A DNA stretch of 64,000 bases, taken from contig JAFXQK010000005.1 in NCBI GenBank assembly GCA_017527205.1, positions 89,616-153,615 on the forward strand, read 5' to 3'. This document shows, piece after piece, positions 1 to 8,783 of the stretch. Each line of letters starts with the position of its first letter. The first letter of the stretch is position 1. The notes below the pieces were generated by a model. That model was not told the DNA's origin. It did no database searches and saw nothing but the letters and a program-made list of their open reading frames with translations. This stretch comes from Lachnospiraceae bacterium (lineage in GTDB: Bacteria; Bacillota; Clostridia; Lachnospirales; Lachnospiraceae). The translations under genes were made by a program, and so were the position numbers.

Positions 1-1
1 A

Positions 2-30
2 AGCGGGCCCTGCCGTCAGGGCTCGCTTTT
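2..30 (+). terminator. Intrinsic terminator of an upstream gene
   Basis: An 11-bp stem (AGCGGGCCCTG with CAGGGCTCGCT, one G-T pair) closes a CCGT loop and runs directly into TTTT. This is a classic rho-independent terminator for a gene lying left of the window. It separates that gene from the GH3 gene. Confidence 0.85.
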
Positions 31-169
31 GTTTTCGCAAATCTTGAAGGAATGGGTATTCTTTTGAGGAGGAACAATCAATTTCTAGTGAGACAAAGAG
101 GCACAAGGTATGATAAAATAAGCGTGTAAGGAATCAGCAAAAACAACACAGGCATGGAGGGAAACAAGC

Positions 170-3100
170 ATGGAGGGTACAAGCAAGAAAGGTACGTTGT
201 GGGATACGGGCCTTAGTATGGAAGAGAGGCTGGACTGGCTGATAGGGGAGCTGACAATGGATGAGAAGCTGCACATGCTGTCGTCTGGCTCTGCGGGCGT
301 GGAGCGCCTTGGCGTTCCGACATGTTATTTGGGTGGCGAGGCCGCGCATGGCGTGGAGGCGCGAAATGATCAAAATGGCATTGGAGCGCCTGATCTTACG
401 ACCTCCTTTCCGCAGCCCATCGGCATGAGTGCTTCTTGGGATCAAGAGGCCATTGAGGCAGCAGGTGAGGTTGTTGGTAAGGAAGCCAGAATTGCCTATT
501 ACAGACACCCGCGCGGTGGCATCTCCAGATGGGCGCCTACGGTAGACCTGCTCAGAGACCCTAGATGGGGCCGAAATGAAGAGGCTTACGGAGAGGATCC
601 CGTTCAGGTCGGGGCCATGGCGTCAGCCTATGTTCGCGGCATCCAGAAAAAGGTAGACGGCCATATGATGTGTGCCGCAACCCTCAAGCACTTTTATGCT
701 AATAATACGGAAATCGGTCGCGGCTGGAAAAACGCATCCGTGAACCCCAGAAACAAATATGAATTTTACCTGGAGCCCTTTCGGCGCTGTATCGAGGATG
801 GCGGCGTTGAGGGTGTCATGACGGCATACAACCGCATCAACGGCGTGCAAGGACTATTTAACACGGAGGTAAACTACCTTCTTAAGGACGAATTTGGACT
901 TGGACATGCAGTTTCAGACGGAGGCGCCATGGAGCTCTCCGCGATGTTTAGCCATGCTACTGCCATGGATGCGGAGACCGTGGCGCGAACGATCAAGGCG
1001 GGAGTGGATGGCATTAGCGGAAGGCCTGACGCCGTGTATGCCGGTGCGAAGGAGGCCTATGAATTGGGACTCCTCACGGAAGCTGACGTGGATCAGGCAA
1101 TCAGAAACATTTATCGAACCAAGATGAGGCTCGGACTTTTTGATGAGGATACCTGGAAGGATCGTCTGGGAGAGCTTTGCAGCGAAGAGGCACGTCAAAT
1201 CTGCAAAACGCTGACGGATAAGTCCTTAGTATTGCTGAAAAATGATGGTGTCCTGCCCCTGACGATGGAAGCAGCCAGGGATGCCGTTTTGATCGGGCCG
1301 GCATGCGATAAATGGTATATGGACTGGTACGGTGGCGCGGCACCGGAGCATGTTTCGTTGCTTGACGGAATCAACAGGAATGCCGCAGATGGCGGTCAAA
1401 AGGAAATACCATATTTCGATGGATGTGACCGCATTTGCCTAAAGTGCGGTGAAAAATATTTGGCGGCAGATGCGGACGGAAGGTATCGGCTGTCAGACGA
1501 GCCTGAGATATTTGTGCTGGAGGATTGGGGCGAGGGATCCTACACCTTTAGAAGTGAGAAAACGGGGCTGTACGTGCTTACGAATCTTGCGGACGACGTC
1601 ATCGAAGGAGCGAAGCTGGCCAGGGGAGGCGCAAGCAACGCAGGAGAAAATGCAAGCAATGCAGGAGAAAATGCAAGCAACGCAGGAGAAGAAAGCATAA
1701 CCGGAGATGGGGAAAGATTAGCTGGAGAAGCTGCAGCACCGGTAAGAATGACGGGTAAGGTCTGCGTTGGAAAGGATAAAATCTTCAGTTGGTTTGACCT
1801 TGAGGTCTTCCGTATGAACCGCGAGGGAAAAGGCTTAAAGGATGGCGAATGCGAACTGCAGGATCGCTTTGGAAATCCGCTGTTTTTGGATCGGGACGGA
1901 TTTGTTGTGACCGCACGGGAGGCATACGGCATACTTACGCCGCTTTCCTTTACGATACAGGTGATTAGAGATGGCATGCAGGAAGCAAGAGAGGCTGCTG
2001 CAAAGGCAGGCACGGTGCTCTTGGCGCTGGGACACAATCCCATGGTCAATGCGAAGGAGGAGATCGACCGTGCGGCCATCGCATTCATTCCTTATCAGCA
2101 ACGGCTGTTTGAGGAGATGCGAAAGGTGAATCCGAATGTCATCGTTGTCCTGATGAGCGATTATCCGTTTTCCATCGGCGCGCTTCATGAAAAGGCAAGA
2201 GCGATTCTTTGGTCAGCCACGGGCTCTCAGTGTATGGGACAGTCGCTGGCGGATGCGCTGATCGGCAAAACCTCTCCTGCGGGAAGACTGACCCAGACCT
2301 GGTATGCATCGGATGAAGATCTGCCTGACATCGATGATTATGATATCATTGGCAAGGGGAGAACCTATCAGTATTTTGCAGGAGAGGCGCTCTATCCCTT
2401 TGGCTATGGATTGACCTATACAAGCTTCCGATATGATAACCTAAAACTGTTGCTTATGCACGATATGAAACAAGTCGATGCGCAGGGCAACGCGTGTGGA
2501 GATGCGAAAACCAATCCTCCTGCGGAAATGCTTGAAAAGAACGCATTGTGTGATGGTAAAGGCCGGAAGGTGTTTGGTCAGCCAAATGGCGTGTATGATC
2601 TGATTCGAAAGGACGACAGGGCGATCAAGGTAGAGCTGACCGTGACCAATACGGGAGATCACTCTTCGGATGAGGTGGTGCAGGTCTATGCGAAGGCTCC
2701 GAAGGGGAACGCTTCAAAGGAAAATGCGAAGAGGCCCATCAAGCGACTGATTGGTTTTGAAAGGCTCGAGAATATTGCTCCCGGAGAGAAACGCAAGGCG
2801 GAGCTGACCATTCCCATCAGGGAGCTGGCATTCTATGACATGGGCAGGGAGGCACTTGTCGTGGAAGGTGGAGACTATGAAATCATGGTGGCACCATCAA
2901 GCCAAGGCGGTGGAGTCGCCCAAACCATTTCGATCGAGGGCGAGACCAGCGCGACGCTTGATCTTTCGAAGCGTATCAAGGCGGATCATTACGAGGAAAC
3001 CTGCGGAAGTCAGATCGTGGAGGGCTTGTATGGCTTTAGCGCGCTGATGGCAGCAGGGCCGAATGCCTACGAGCCGAGCAAAGAAGGATGCTTTAGCGTG

Positions 3101-3442
3101 AGCTATGCCAATAGTAAGCTTCCTGAAAATGCGACGAGCCTTAGAATTCATGGCGTTGCGCGCGAGGAAGCCACAATTCGCGTTTTCGTGGATGACTGCA
3201 AGGTCGGGGAGCTTACGTTGAATACGCGGGAGTATGAGACGAGGCCATCTCAGGCAAGAAATCACATGCCAAGGGCCGTGGAGGACGAAAGAATGCGTAA
3301 ATGCTCCTTCCCATTTCTTTGGGCAGACGTCAAAATTCCCCTTGACCTAAGTGGGCTGAAAGACTTATCCTTAAGCTATGGTCACACACTTCGAATCGAA
3401 GTGGCTGGTCCGTTGAAATTTGATTGGTTTATGATGCGTTAG
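170..3442 (+). CDS. Glycoside hydrolase family 3 beta-glycosidase (glucosidase/xylosidase type)
   Basis: A 1090-residue GH3 enzyme expected to release terminal beta-linked sugars from oligosaccharides. The N-terminal barrel carries DLLRDPRWGRNEEAYGEDP. The likely catalytic nucleophile is Asp250 in VSDGGAM, where many relatives have SDW. The C-terminal GH3 domain has GSQCMGQSLADALIGK followed by PFGYGLTYTSF. A fibronectin-III-like domain (VTNTGDHSSDEVVQVY) and a beta-rich, possibly carbohydrate-binding tail follow. Residues about 430-550 are an extra insert with a fascin-like stretch (GEGSYTFRSEKTGLYVL) and three copies of ASNAGEN. There is no signal peptide, so it probably acts in the cytoplasm on imported oligosaccharides. 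GGAGGG lies 8 nt before the ATG. Substrate specificity cannot be read from sequence alone. Confidence 0.93.
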   Translation: MEGTSKKGTLWDTGLSMEERLDWLIGELTMDEKLHMLSSGSAGVERLGVPTCYLGGEAAHGVEARNDQNGIGAPDLTTSFPQPIGMSASWDQEAIEAAGEVVGKEARIAYYRHPRGGISRWAPTVDLLRDPRWGRNEEAYGEDPVQVGAMASAYVRGIQKKVDGHMMCAATLKHFYANNTEIGRGWKNASVNPRNKYEFYLEPFRRCIEDGGVEGVMTAYNRINGVQGLFNTEVNYLLKDEFGLGHAVSDGGAMELSAMFSHATAMDAETVARTIKAGVDGISGRPDAVYAGAKEAYELGLLTEADVDQAIRNIYRTKMRLGLFDEDTWKDRLGELCSEEARQICKTLTDKSLVLLKNDGVLPLTMEAARDAVLIGPACDKWYMDWYGGAAPEHVSLLDGINRNAADGGQKEIPYFDGCDRICLKCGEKYLAADADGRYRLSDEPEIFVLEDWGEGSYTFRSEKTGLYVLTNLADDVIEGAKLARGGASNAGENASNAGENASNAGEESITGDGERLAGEAAAPVRMTGKVCVGKDKIFSWFDLEVFRMNREGKGLKDGECELQDRFGNPLFLDRDGFVVTAREAYGILTPLSFTIQVIRDGMQEAREAAAKAGTVLLALGHNPMVNAKEEIDRAAIAFIPYQQRLFEEMRKVNPNVIVVLMSDYPFSIGALHEKARAILWSATGSQCMGQSLADALIGKTSPAGRLTQTWYASDEDLPDIDDYDIIGKGRTYQYFAGEALYPFGYGLTYTSFRYDNLKLLLMHDMKQVDAQGNACGDAKTNPPAEMLEKNALCDGKGRKVFGQPNGVYDLIRKDDRAIKVELTVTNTGDHSSDEVVQVYAKAPKGNASKENAKRPIKRLIGFERLENIAPGEKRKAELTIPIRELAFYDMGREALVVEGGDYEIMVAPSSQGGGVAQTISIEGETSATLDLSKRIKADHYEETCGSQIVEGLYGFSALMAAGPNAYEPSKEGCFSVSYANSKLPENATSLRIHGVAREEATIRVFVDDCKVGELTLNTREYETRPSQARNHMPRAVEDERMRKCSFPFLWADVKIPLDLSGLKDLSLSYGHTLRIEVAGPLKFDWFMMR
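1631..1693 (+). repeat. Three tandem 21-bp repeats inside the GH3 gene
   Basis: Three in-frame 21-bp units encode ASNAGEN, ASNAGEN and ASNAGEE (residues 488-508). They sit in the extra insert of the GH3 C-terminal half. The period keeps the reading frame, so copy number could change by slippage without breaking the enzyme. The segment is probably a flexible linker. Confidence 0.85.
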
Positions 3443-3478
3443 GCGATAGGATCAATGGCATGCTAGGAGGTTTTGGCG

Positions 3479-5641
3479 TTGAAAAGGTTTGGAAAGCTTG
3501 TGCTTGGCGGCATTGAAATGAAGATGGTTGCGTTGATTATGGCAGGAATGCTTCTGGTGGGAGGGGTCTTCCTGGGAGTCATGCTGATGCAGGGCAGGCT
3601 GCTGACGCAGTTGACGGAGGAGACAAACGCACGACAGCTGTCTAACGTGACGGGTACAACGGCTGAGGTTTTGGATACTGTGATCACGGAGAACATGGAT
3701 CGAATCACGCAGCTTGAGGCGAAAACAACGGATGAGATGTTTCAGGATCTTGCGATCCGTGTTCAGATGGTGGCAGAATATGCACAAAATCTGTTAGAAA
3801 ATCCAGATAATGCACCGCGCATGCCATGGCTTAGGCCAGATGCAAGCAAGGATGGGACGCTTTTTGTCAAAGTGCTTTTGGCAGATGGTTTGGAAGAGGC
3901 TGAGGTGGAAGACAAGCTGGGCCTGATCGCCAATCTTTCGGACATGATGGTGTCCGTATGCAATGCCTATGGAGCTGATAATATTTGGTTTACCCTTCCC
4001 GAGGGTGCTACGCTGATGGCTGACGTCGTACCCAGTCAGTGGGTCAATGAGGATGGCAGCTATGTTACCTATGACGCCGTCAACCGCTATTGGTACAAGC
4101 AGGCCAAGGAAGAGGGGAAGCTTGTTTTTTCTGACGTGGAATATGACAGGCGTACTGGTGCAATGTGCGTTACCTGTGCCGTGCCCGTGTATGGTGCTGA
4201 CGGAACGCTCCTTGGCGTGGCAGGTGCGGATCTGTACCTTACGGAAATGCAACGCACCGTGGCTGAATCAGCAAAGAATGGCGGCTATCTGATGATTGTC
4301 AATCAGGACGGACACGTCATAATTTCGCCCGAAGAAATCGATGTCTTTCAGGTGCTAAATTCTGAAAAAGCCGTGGATCTTCGCACGTCAGAGCAGAAGG
4401 AGCTGGCGGCGCTCGTTGGGGACGCTTTACATGGCAAGACTGACGTTCGCAAGGTGCAGCTACAGGATGCATATTATTACATGATGGGCGTTCCCATGGA
4501 AACAGTGGGATGGGCGCTGATCTCCGTATTTAGTGAGGCGGCGGCAGAACAGCCCATTTTGCAGCTTCAGGAAAGCTTTCAGAAAATCCAAATGGAAGCT
4601 GTCACTACCTATCGTGAAAGAAGCGCGCAGAGAGAGGCGTTCACTTGGATCCTGCTCTGCGTGCTGTTTGTCATCATGCTGACAGGAACGGTCATTGCAG
4701 GAAAGAAGATTGTAAAACCCTTGTACGCCATGACGAAGCACATTGCGGAGCTGAGAGAAGGCTATCTGGAGTTCAAGATGGACGATGCCTATCGGACGGG
4801 GGATGAGGTTGAGGTCGTTGCCGAGGCCGTTGCGGATTTGTCGCGCAGGGCCATGGAATATATTGAACAGGTAAAGAAGGTGACGGCCGAGAAGGAAAGG
4901 ATCGGAACGGAGCTATATGTGGCACACCAGATTCAGAAAGGAATGCTGCCAGGCACCTTTCCTGCCTTCCCGGACCGAAAGGAATTTGACCTCTATGCCT
5001 CCATGGATCCCGCCAAGGAGATCGGCGGCGATTTCTATGATTTCTTCCTGATTGATGATGATCATCTTGCACTCGTGATGGCGGACGTCAGCGGTAAGGG
5101 TGTTCCTGCGGCGCTGTTTATGATGGTGTCGAAGGTGATCCTGAAATATACTGCAAAGCTTGGAAAGTCGGTTGGGGAAATCCTAAGCATGACAAACAAT
5201 ACGATTTGTGGCAACAACAAGATGGAGATGTTCGTGACCGTCTGGATGGGAATTCTCGAGATTCCAACGGGTAAGATTGTTGCGGCGAATGCTGGGCATG
5301 AATATCCTGCCATTTATCGAAATGGCAAGAGCTTTGAGCTGCTGAAGGACAAACATGGTTTCGTGGTCGGCGGCATGGAAGGGGTTCGGTATAAGGAATA
5401 TGAAATCATGTTGGAGCCGGGAGACAAACTCTTCCTGTATACGGATGGTGTGCCTGAGGCTTCCAATGCCGAGCAGGAATTCTATGGGACGACGCGGATG
5501 ATTGAGGCGTTGAATGACGTGGCAACGGAGAATCCTGAGAAGATTTTAAAACGTGTCCGAAAAAGCGTGGATGCCTTTGTGGACAAGGCGGAGCAGTTTG
5601 ACGACCTGACCATGCTGTGCCTGGAATATAAGGGAGTTTAA
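3479..5641 (+). CDS. Membrane sensor SpoIIE-type PP2C serine phosphatase with HAMP domain
   Basis: A 720-residue signalling protein. An N-terminal membrane helix (about residues 12-35) is followed by an extracellular dCache-like sensor (about 40-380; note LLGVAGADLYL and GGYLMIVNQDGHVIISP). A second helix (TWILLCVLFVIMLTGTVIAG) leads to a HAMP segment and a SpoIIE/PP2C domain. The PP2C metal-site motifs are EIGGDFYDFF, MADVSGKG, LYTDGVPEA and FDDLTML. Such enzymes usually dephosphorylate anti-anti-sigma factors in partner-switching pathways; no partner is encoded nearby. The TTG at 3479 is chosen because AGGAGG at 3465-3470 is 8 nt away; an in-frame TTG at 3473 is too close. It lies 36 bp after the GH3 gene and may be cotranscribed with it. 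Confidence 0.92.
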   Translation: MKRFGKLVLGGIEMKMVALIMAGMLLVGGVFLGVMLMQGRLLTQLTEETNARQLSNVTGTTAEVLDTVITENMDRITQLEAKTTDEMFQDLAIRVQMVAEYAQNLLENPDNAPRMPWLRPDASKDGTLFVKVLLADGLEEAEVEDKLGLIANLSDMMVSVCNAYGADNIWFTLPEGATLMADVVPSQWVNEDGSYVTYDAVNRYWYKQAKEEGKLVFSDVEYDRRTGAMCVTCAVPVYGADGTLLGVAGADLYLTEMQRTVAESAKNGGYLMIVNQDGHVIISPEEIDVFQVLNSEKAVDLRTSEQKELAALVGDALHGKTDVRKVQLQDAYYYMMGVPMETVGWALISVFSEAAAEQPILQLQESFQKIQMEAVTTYRERSAQREAFTWILLCVLFVIMLTGTVIAGKKIVKPLYAMTKHIAELREGYLEFKMDDAYRTGDEVEVVAEAVADLSRRAMEYIEQVKKVTAEKERIGTELYVAHQIQKGMLPGTFPAFPDRKEFDLYASMDPAKEIGGDFYDFFLIDDDHLALVMADVSGKGVPAALFMMVSKVILKYTAKLGKSVGEILSMTNNTICGNNKMEMFVTVWMGILEIPTGKIVAANAGHEYPAIYRNGKSFELLKDKHGFVVGGMEGVRYKEYEIMLEPGDKLFLYTDGVPEASNAEQEFYGTTRMIEALNDVATENPEKILKRVRKSVDAFVDKAEQFDDLTMLCLEYKGV

Positions 5642-5657
5642 GGGGCTGGCTTTCAGG

Positions 5658-5686
5658 TTGCATTAAAAATCGGTTTGTGTTAGAAT
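5658..5686 (+). promoter_or_regulatory. Sigma-A-type promoter for argS
   Basis: TTGCAT (5658-5663) and TAGAAT (5681-5686) are separated by 17 bp, 35 bp upstream of the argS ATG. This supports independent transcription from the preceding phosphatase gene. Consensus reading only. Confidence 0.65.
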
Positions 5687-5721
5687 AGGCACATGTTATT
5701 TTATGGACGTGAGGTAAGAAT

Positions 5722-7488
5722 ATGAAAAAGTTATTGGATTTGCTTTCCGAGGAGATGGGACAGGCCTTCGAGGCGGCTGGATATGATAAGGCGCTCGGCA
5801 AGGTTGGAGTGTCCAATCGCCCTGATCTTTGTGAGTTTCAGTGCAATGGTGCCATGGCAGGCGCGAAGCAGTATCATAAGGCGCCGATCATGATTGCAAA
5901 CGAGGTTGCGGCAAAGCTTGAAGGCAGCAAGGTGTTTGAAGAGGCTGCTGCGGTTGCTCCCGGATTCTTGAATTTAAAGCTGAAGAAGGAGTTTTTGCGT
6001 GAGCTTCTTGAGGTTGTGGCAAAGGAGCCGAAGTTTGGTCTGGAAGCACCTGAAAAGCCGAAGAAGATCGTGATTGATTACGGCGGAGCAAACGTGGCAA
6101 AGCCGCTTCACGTAGGACACTTGCGCTCCGCAGTCATCGGCGGAAGCGTAAAGCGCATCAATCGATATGTCGGACATGAAGTCATTGGCGATGCGCATCT
6201 TGGCGACTGGGGCCTGCAGATGGGCCTTGTCATTGTTGGACTGAAGGAGCGCTATCCCGACTGGGTATATTTTGATGAGAGCTATGAAGGAGAGTATCCC
6301 GAGGAAGCTCCCTTTACCATCTCTGAGCTGGAGAAGATTTATCCGGCATCCAGCGCTCGTTCCAAGACGGATGCCGAGTATAAGGCAAAGGCCATGGAGG
6401 CGACCTACAAGTATCAGCAGGGCGTGCGCGGTTATTGGGCGCTCGGCATGAAGATCCGCGAGGTTTCCATCAAGGACCTTCGAAAGAATTATGATGCGCT
6501 GAATACGCAATTTGAGCTGTGGAACGGTGAGAGCACGATCAAGGATCTGATCCCTGAGATGGTGCAGTACATGAAGGACGGCGGGTATGCCTATATCAGC
6601 GACGGCGCGCTCGTTGTCGACGTAAAAGAGGAGACGGATACGAAGGAGATGCCGCCTTGTATGATTTTGAAATCAGACGGCGCATCCCTGTATAACACGA
6701 CAGACCTCGCAACGATCCTGGATCGTGTACGTAATTTCAATCCCGATCAGATTATTTATCTGACGGACAAGCGCCAGGACCTGTATTTCCAGCAGGTGTT
6801 CCGCTGTGCGAGAAAGACCAAGCTGGTAGAGCCTCAAGTAGACCTGAAGTGGATTGGTTTCGGCACCGTAAATGGTTTGGACGGAAAGCCCTTTAAGACC
6901 CGTGACGGCGGCGTGATGCGTTTGGAGCAGCTCATCAAGGATACACAGGATGAGATGTACCGCAAGATTCGCGAGGGCAGAGAGATGTCTGAGGACGAGG
7001 CACGCAAGGTGGCAAATCAAGTCGCACTGGCTGCGCTGATCTACGGCGACCTTTCTAATCAGGCCTCCAAGGACTATATTTTTGACATGGAGAAATTTAC
7101 CTCCTTCGAGGGGGACACGGGTCCGTACGTGCTTTATACGATCGTTCGAATCAAATCCATCCTTGCAAAGTTTGCAGAGCAGGGCGGTGACGTTTCGGCA
7201 ACAAAGCTGAATATCGTACAGAGCGATGCGGAGAAGGCGCTGGTGATGCAGCTGTTGCAGTTTAACTCCATGATGGAGGGCGCTGCGACGGAGCTTGCTC
7301 CCCACAGGGTTTGCGGATATGTTTATGAGCTGGCAAACGATTTCAACCGCTTCTATCATGAGACCAAAATCATTACGGAAGAGGACGAAACCAAGAAGGC
7401 CGGCTGGATCGCACTCCTTTCCTTGACAAAGAACGTCATGCTGGATTGCATTTCCGTACTGGGATTTGAAGCACCGGAAAAGATGTAA
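5722..7488 (+). CDS. argS: Arginyl-tRNA synthetase
   Basis: A 588-residue class I aminoacyl-tRNA synthetase that charges tRNA-Arg in the cytoplasm. The N-terminal additional domain (about 1-110) is followed by the HIGH-type signature AKPLHVGHLRSAVIG. The catalytic core then shows HLGDWGLQMG, TTDLATILDR and YLTDKRQDLYFQQVF. The KMSKS position is degenerate (GKPFKTRDGGVMRL), which is common for ArgRS. The C-terminal helical anticodon-binding domain contains EGDTGPYVLYTIVRI and ELANDFNRFYHE. Length fits the family. The gene has its own promoter and a GAGGTAAG ribosome site. Confidence 0.97.
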   Translation: MKKLLDLLSEEMGQAFEAAGYDKALGKVGVSNRPDLCEFQCNGAMAGAKQYHKAPIMIANEVAAKLEGSKVFEEAAAVAPGFLNLKLKKEFLRELLEVVAKEPKFGLEAPEKPKKIVIDYGGANVAKPLHVGHLRSAVIGGSVKRINRYVGHEVIGDAHLGDWGLQMGLVIVGLKERYPDWVYFDESYEGEYPEEAPFTISELEKIYPASSARSKTDAEYKAKAMEATYKYQQGVRGYWALGMKIREVSIKDLRKNYDALNTQFELWNGESTIKDLIPEMVQYMKDGGYAYISDGALVVDVKEETDTKEMPPCMILKSDGASLYNTTDLATILDRVRNFNPDQIIYLTDKRQDLYFQQVFRCARKTKLVEPQVDLKWIGFGTVNGLDGKPFKTRDGGVMRLEQLIKDTQDEMYRKIREGREMSEDEARKVANQVALAALIYGDLSNQASKDYIFDMEKFTSFEGDTGPYVLYTIVRIKSILAKFAEQGGDVSATKLNIVQSDAEKALVMQLLQFNSMMEGAATELAPHRVCGYVYELANDFNRFYHETKIITEEDETKKAGWIALLSLTKNVMLDCISVLGFEAPEKM

Positions 7489-7613
7489 CAAAATCATTTT
7501 ATGGAAAGACTCGGGGCTAGGTTTGGATAGTCTTTCTACTAACCATTTGACCTAGAAAGACTATCCAAACCTTCCCCTCGAGTTGATCGAATGTTTTACT
7601 AATTGATTTTGTT
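7487..7613 (+). repeat. Large palindromic element A (downstream of argS)
   Basis: The core at 7510-7582 starts CTCGGGG and ends CCCCTCGAG. Its arms share AGGTTTGGATAGTCTTTCTA in perfect inverted form around a loop of about 12 nt. Outside it a second inverted pair, AACAAAATCA (7487-7496) and TGATTTTGTT (7604-7613), makes a nested stem. The outer left arm begins in the argS stop codon. No T-run follows the core, so it is not a standard terminator. The core ends and layout match elements B and C. Confidence 0.85.
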
Positions 7614-7636
7614 CACATTTTTGGCTGCTGTATAGT
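7609..7636 (+). promoter_or_regulatory. Candidate promoter for the prepilin peptidase homologue
   Basis: TTGTTC and TATAGT are spaced 16 bp apart, with the -10 ending 67 bp before the ATG at 7704. The -35 overlaps the outer arm of palindrome A. Confidence 0.45.
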
Positions 7637-7703
7637 AATGGTTTGGCGAGTGGGCATGGATGAATTAGCAGAAAGAATTTGTTTATGCTAGAAGGAGAAC
7701 ATT

Positions 7704-8525
7704 ATGGTTTTGCCTTTATGGTTTAAGATTTTGTTGAGTGTGTTTTTGTTCTTCTTGGGTGCGAGTGTGTATTCCTTCTTGAACGTGGTGATTTTTCGCG
7801 TGCCGCGGGGGGAGGAGTTCGTGAAGACGAGGTCGCACTGTCCGGGATGCGGAAAGCTGCTTTCGCCCATGGAATTGGTGCCGGTGGTGAGTTATGTCTG
7901 CCTCGGAGGAAAGTGTAAGAACTGCGGTTCTAAGATTGGCTGTCGCGATGTCCTGATCGAGGTATTTGGAGGACTCAGCGCCATTGCAACCTTTTGGATT
8001 TTCTTTCAGGAATCCGCGGGAAGCCTTGCAGAGGTGGCGCTGGGAGAGTTCTACGGACGGTTTTTGGCAGGGCTGACGGCGTTTGCCCTGATCGGTGCGC
8101 TGACGGTCATTACCTTTATCCAGATCGACATGGGCGTAGTAAAGCGAGGGACAGTGATCGCCCTTGGCGTTGTTGCACTGATTGCATTCTTTACGCTTCC
8201 TGAAATTCCTGTCATGGATCGCGTGATTGGAGCGGCTTGCCTTAGCATGTTTGTTGTGATTCTGTCTCTTGTAGGCAAGAGGTTGGTACCGCTGGAACTT
8301 GCCTGGACGACAATTCTGGTAGGCTTTGTGCTGGGATGGGGTAAGATGCTGGTTGCCTCACTTCCCGCAGCGGTTATCATGGCAATTTTACAATGGCTTA
8401 TCCTTGTACTTCTTGGAAAGAAGCCTCTGAGTAAGAGCTACAAGCCCGCATTTGCGATTGGCGTTGGACTTGTTGTAGCGATTTTGGCAGGCGGTGACAT
8501 TGTGAAGCTGTTGGGACTTTCGTAA
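7704..8525 (+). CDS. Prepilin peptidase (A24) family membrane protein, probably without peptidase activity
   Basis: A 273-residue polytopic membrane protein. Its N-terminal domain matches PilD/GspO/ComC enzymes: a short lumenal start, a hydrophobic helix, SFLNVVIFRVPRGE, and two CxxC pairs (SHCPGCGKL and CKNCGSK). Active A24 peptidases need two aspartates. The first is plausible as Asp142 (FIQIDMGVV). The second normally lies in a GxGD motif; here the equivalent place reads LVPLELAW, with Glu198 and no GxGD, just before VGFVLGWGKML. No pilin, secretion ATPase or platform gene is in the window. It may be a divergent or methyltransferase-only member. GAAGGAG precedes the ATG. Confidence 0.8.
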   Translation: MVLPLWFKILLSVFLFFLGASVYSFLNVVIFRVPRGEEFVKTRSHCPGCGKLLSPMELVPVVSYVCLGGKCKNCGSKIGCRDVLIEVFGGLSAIATFWIFFQESAGSLAEVALGEFYGRFLAGLTAFALIGALTVITFIQIDMGVVKRGTVIALGVVALIAFFTLPEIPVMDRVIGAACLSMFVVILSLVGKRLVPLELAWTTILVGFVLGWGKMLVASLPAAVIMAILQWLILVLLGKKPLSKSYKPAFAIGVGLVVAILAGGDIVKLLGLS

Positions 8526-8544
8526 CTAATACATGTGTATTTCT

Positions 8545-8717
8545 AAAACGGTCTGGTGTATGCCCAATGCCATTAAGGTAAGGATTTTGTAAGAACTCGG
8601 GGCTAGGTTTGGATCATCTTTCTGGTAGACTTTTGAACCAGAAAGACAATCCAAACCTTCCCCTCGAAGAAATGGAAAGCCTAACTTAATGGCATTGGGT
8701 GTATGCCTGGCCGTTTT
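8545..8717 (+). repeat. Large nested palindromic element B
   Basis: The core at 8596-8668 repeats element A: CTCGGGGCTAGGTTTGGAT at the left, and CAGAAAGACAATCC followed by AAACCTTCCCCTCG at the right. It is enclosed by CCCAATGCCATTAAG (8563-8577) paired with CTTAATGGCATTGGG (8685-8699). That stem is enclosed in turn by AAAACGG (8545-8551) and CCGTTTT (8711-8717). A transcript would form one long three-tier hairpin. It fills the gap between the peptidase homologue and the phosphoesterase gene. Confidence 0.88.
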
Positions 8718-8783
8718 GTTGAATGTACGATAGGGCTGATAAACGAGTAGGGACGGTTTCCCTGCTTGATGGAGGGAATGCCT

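Noticed and set aside
7704..8525. Evidence for a type IV pilus locus
   Set aside because: No pilin, ATPase or platform gene lies nearby, and the homologue lacks the GxGD motif.
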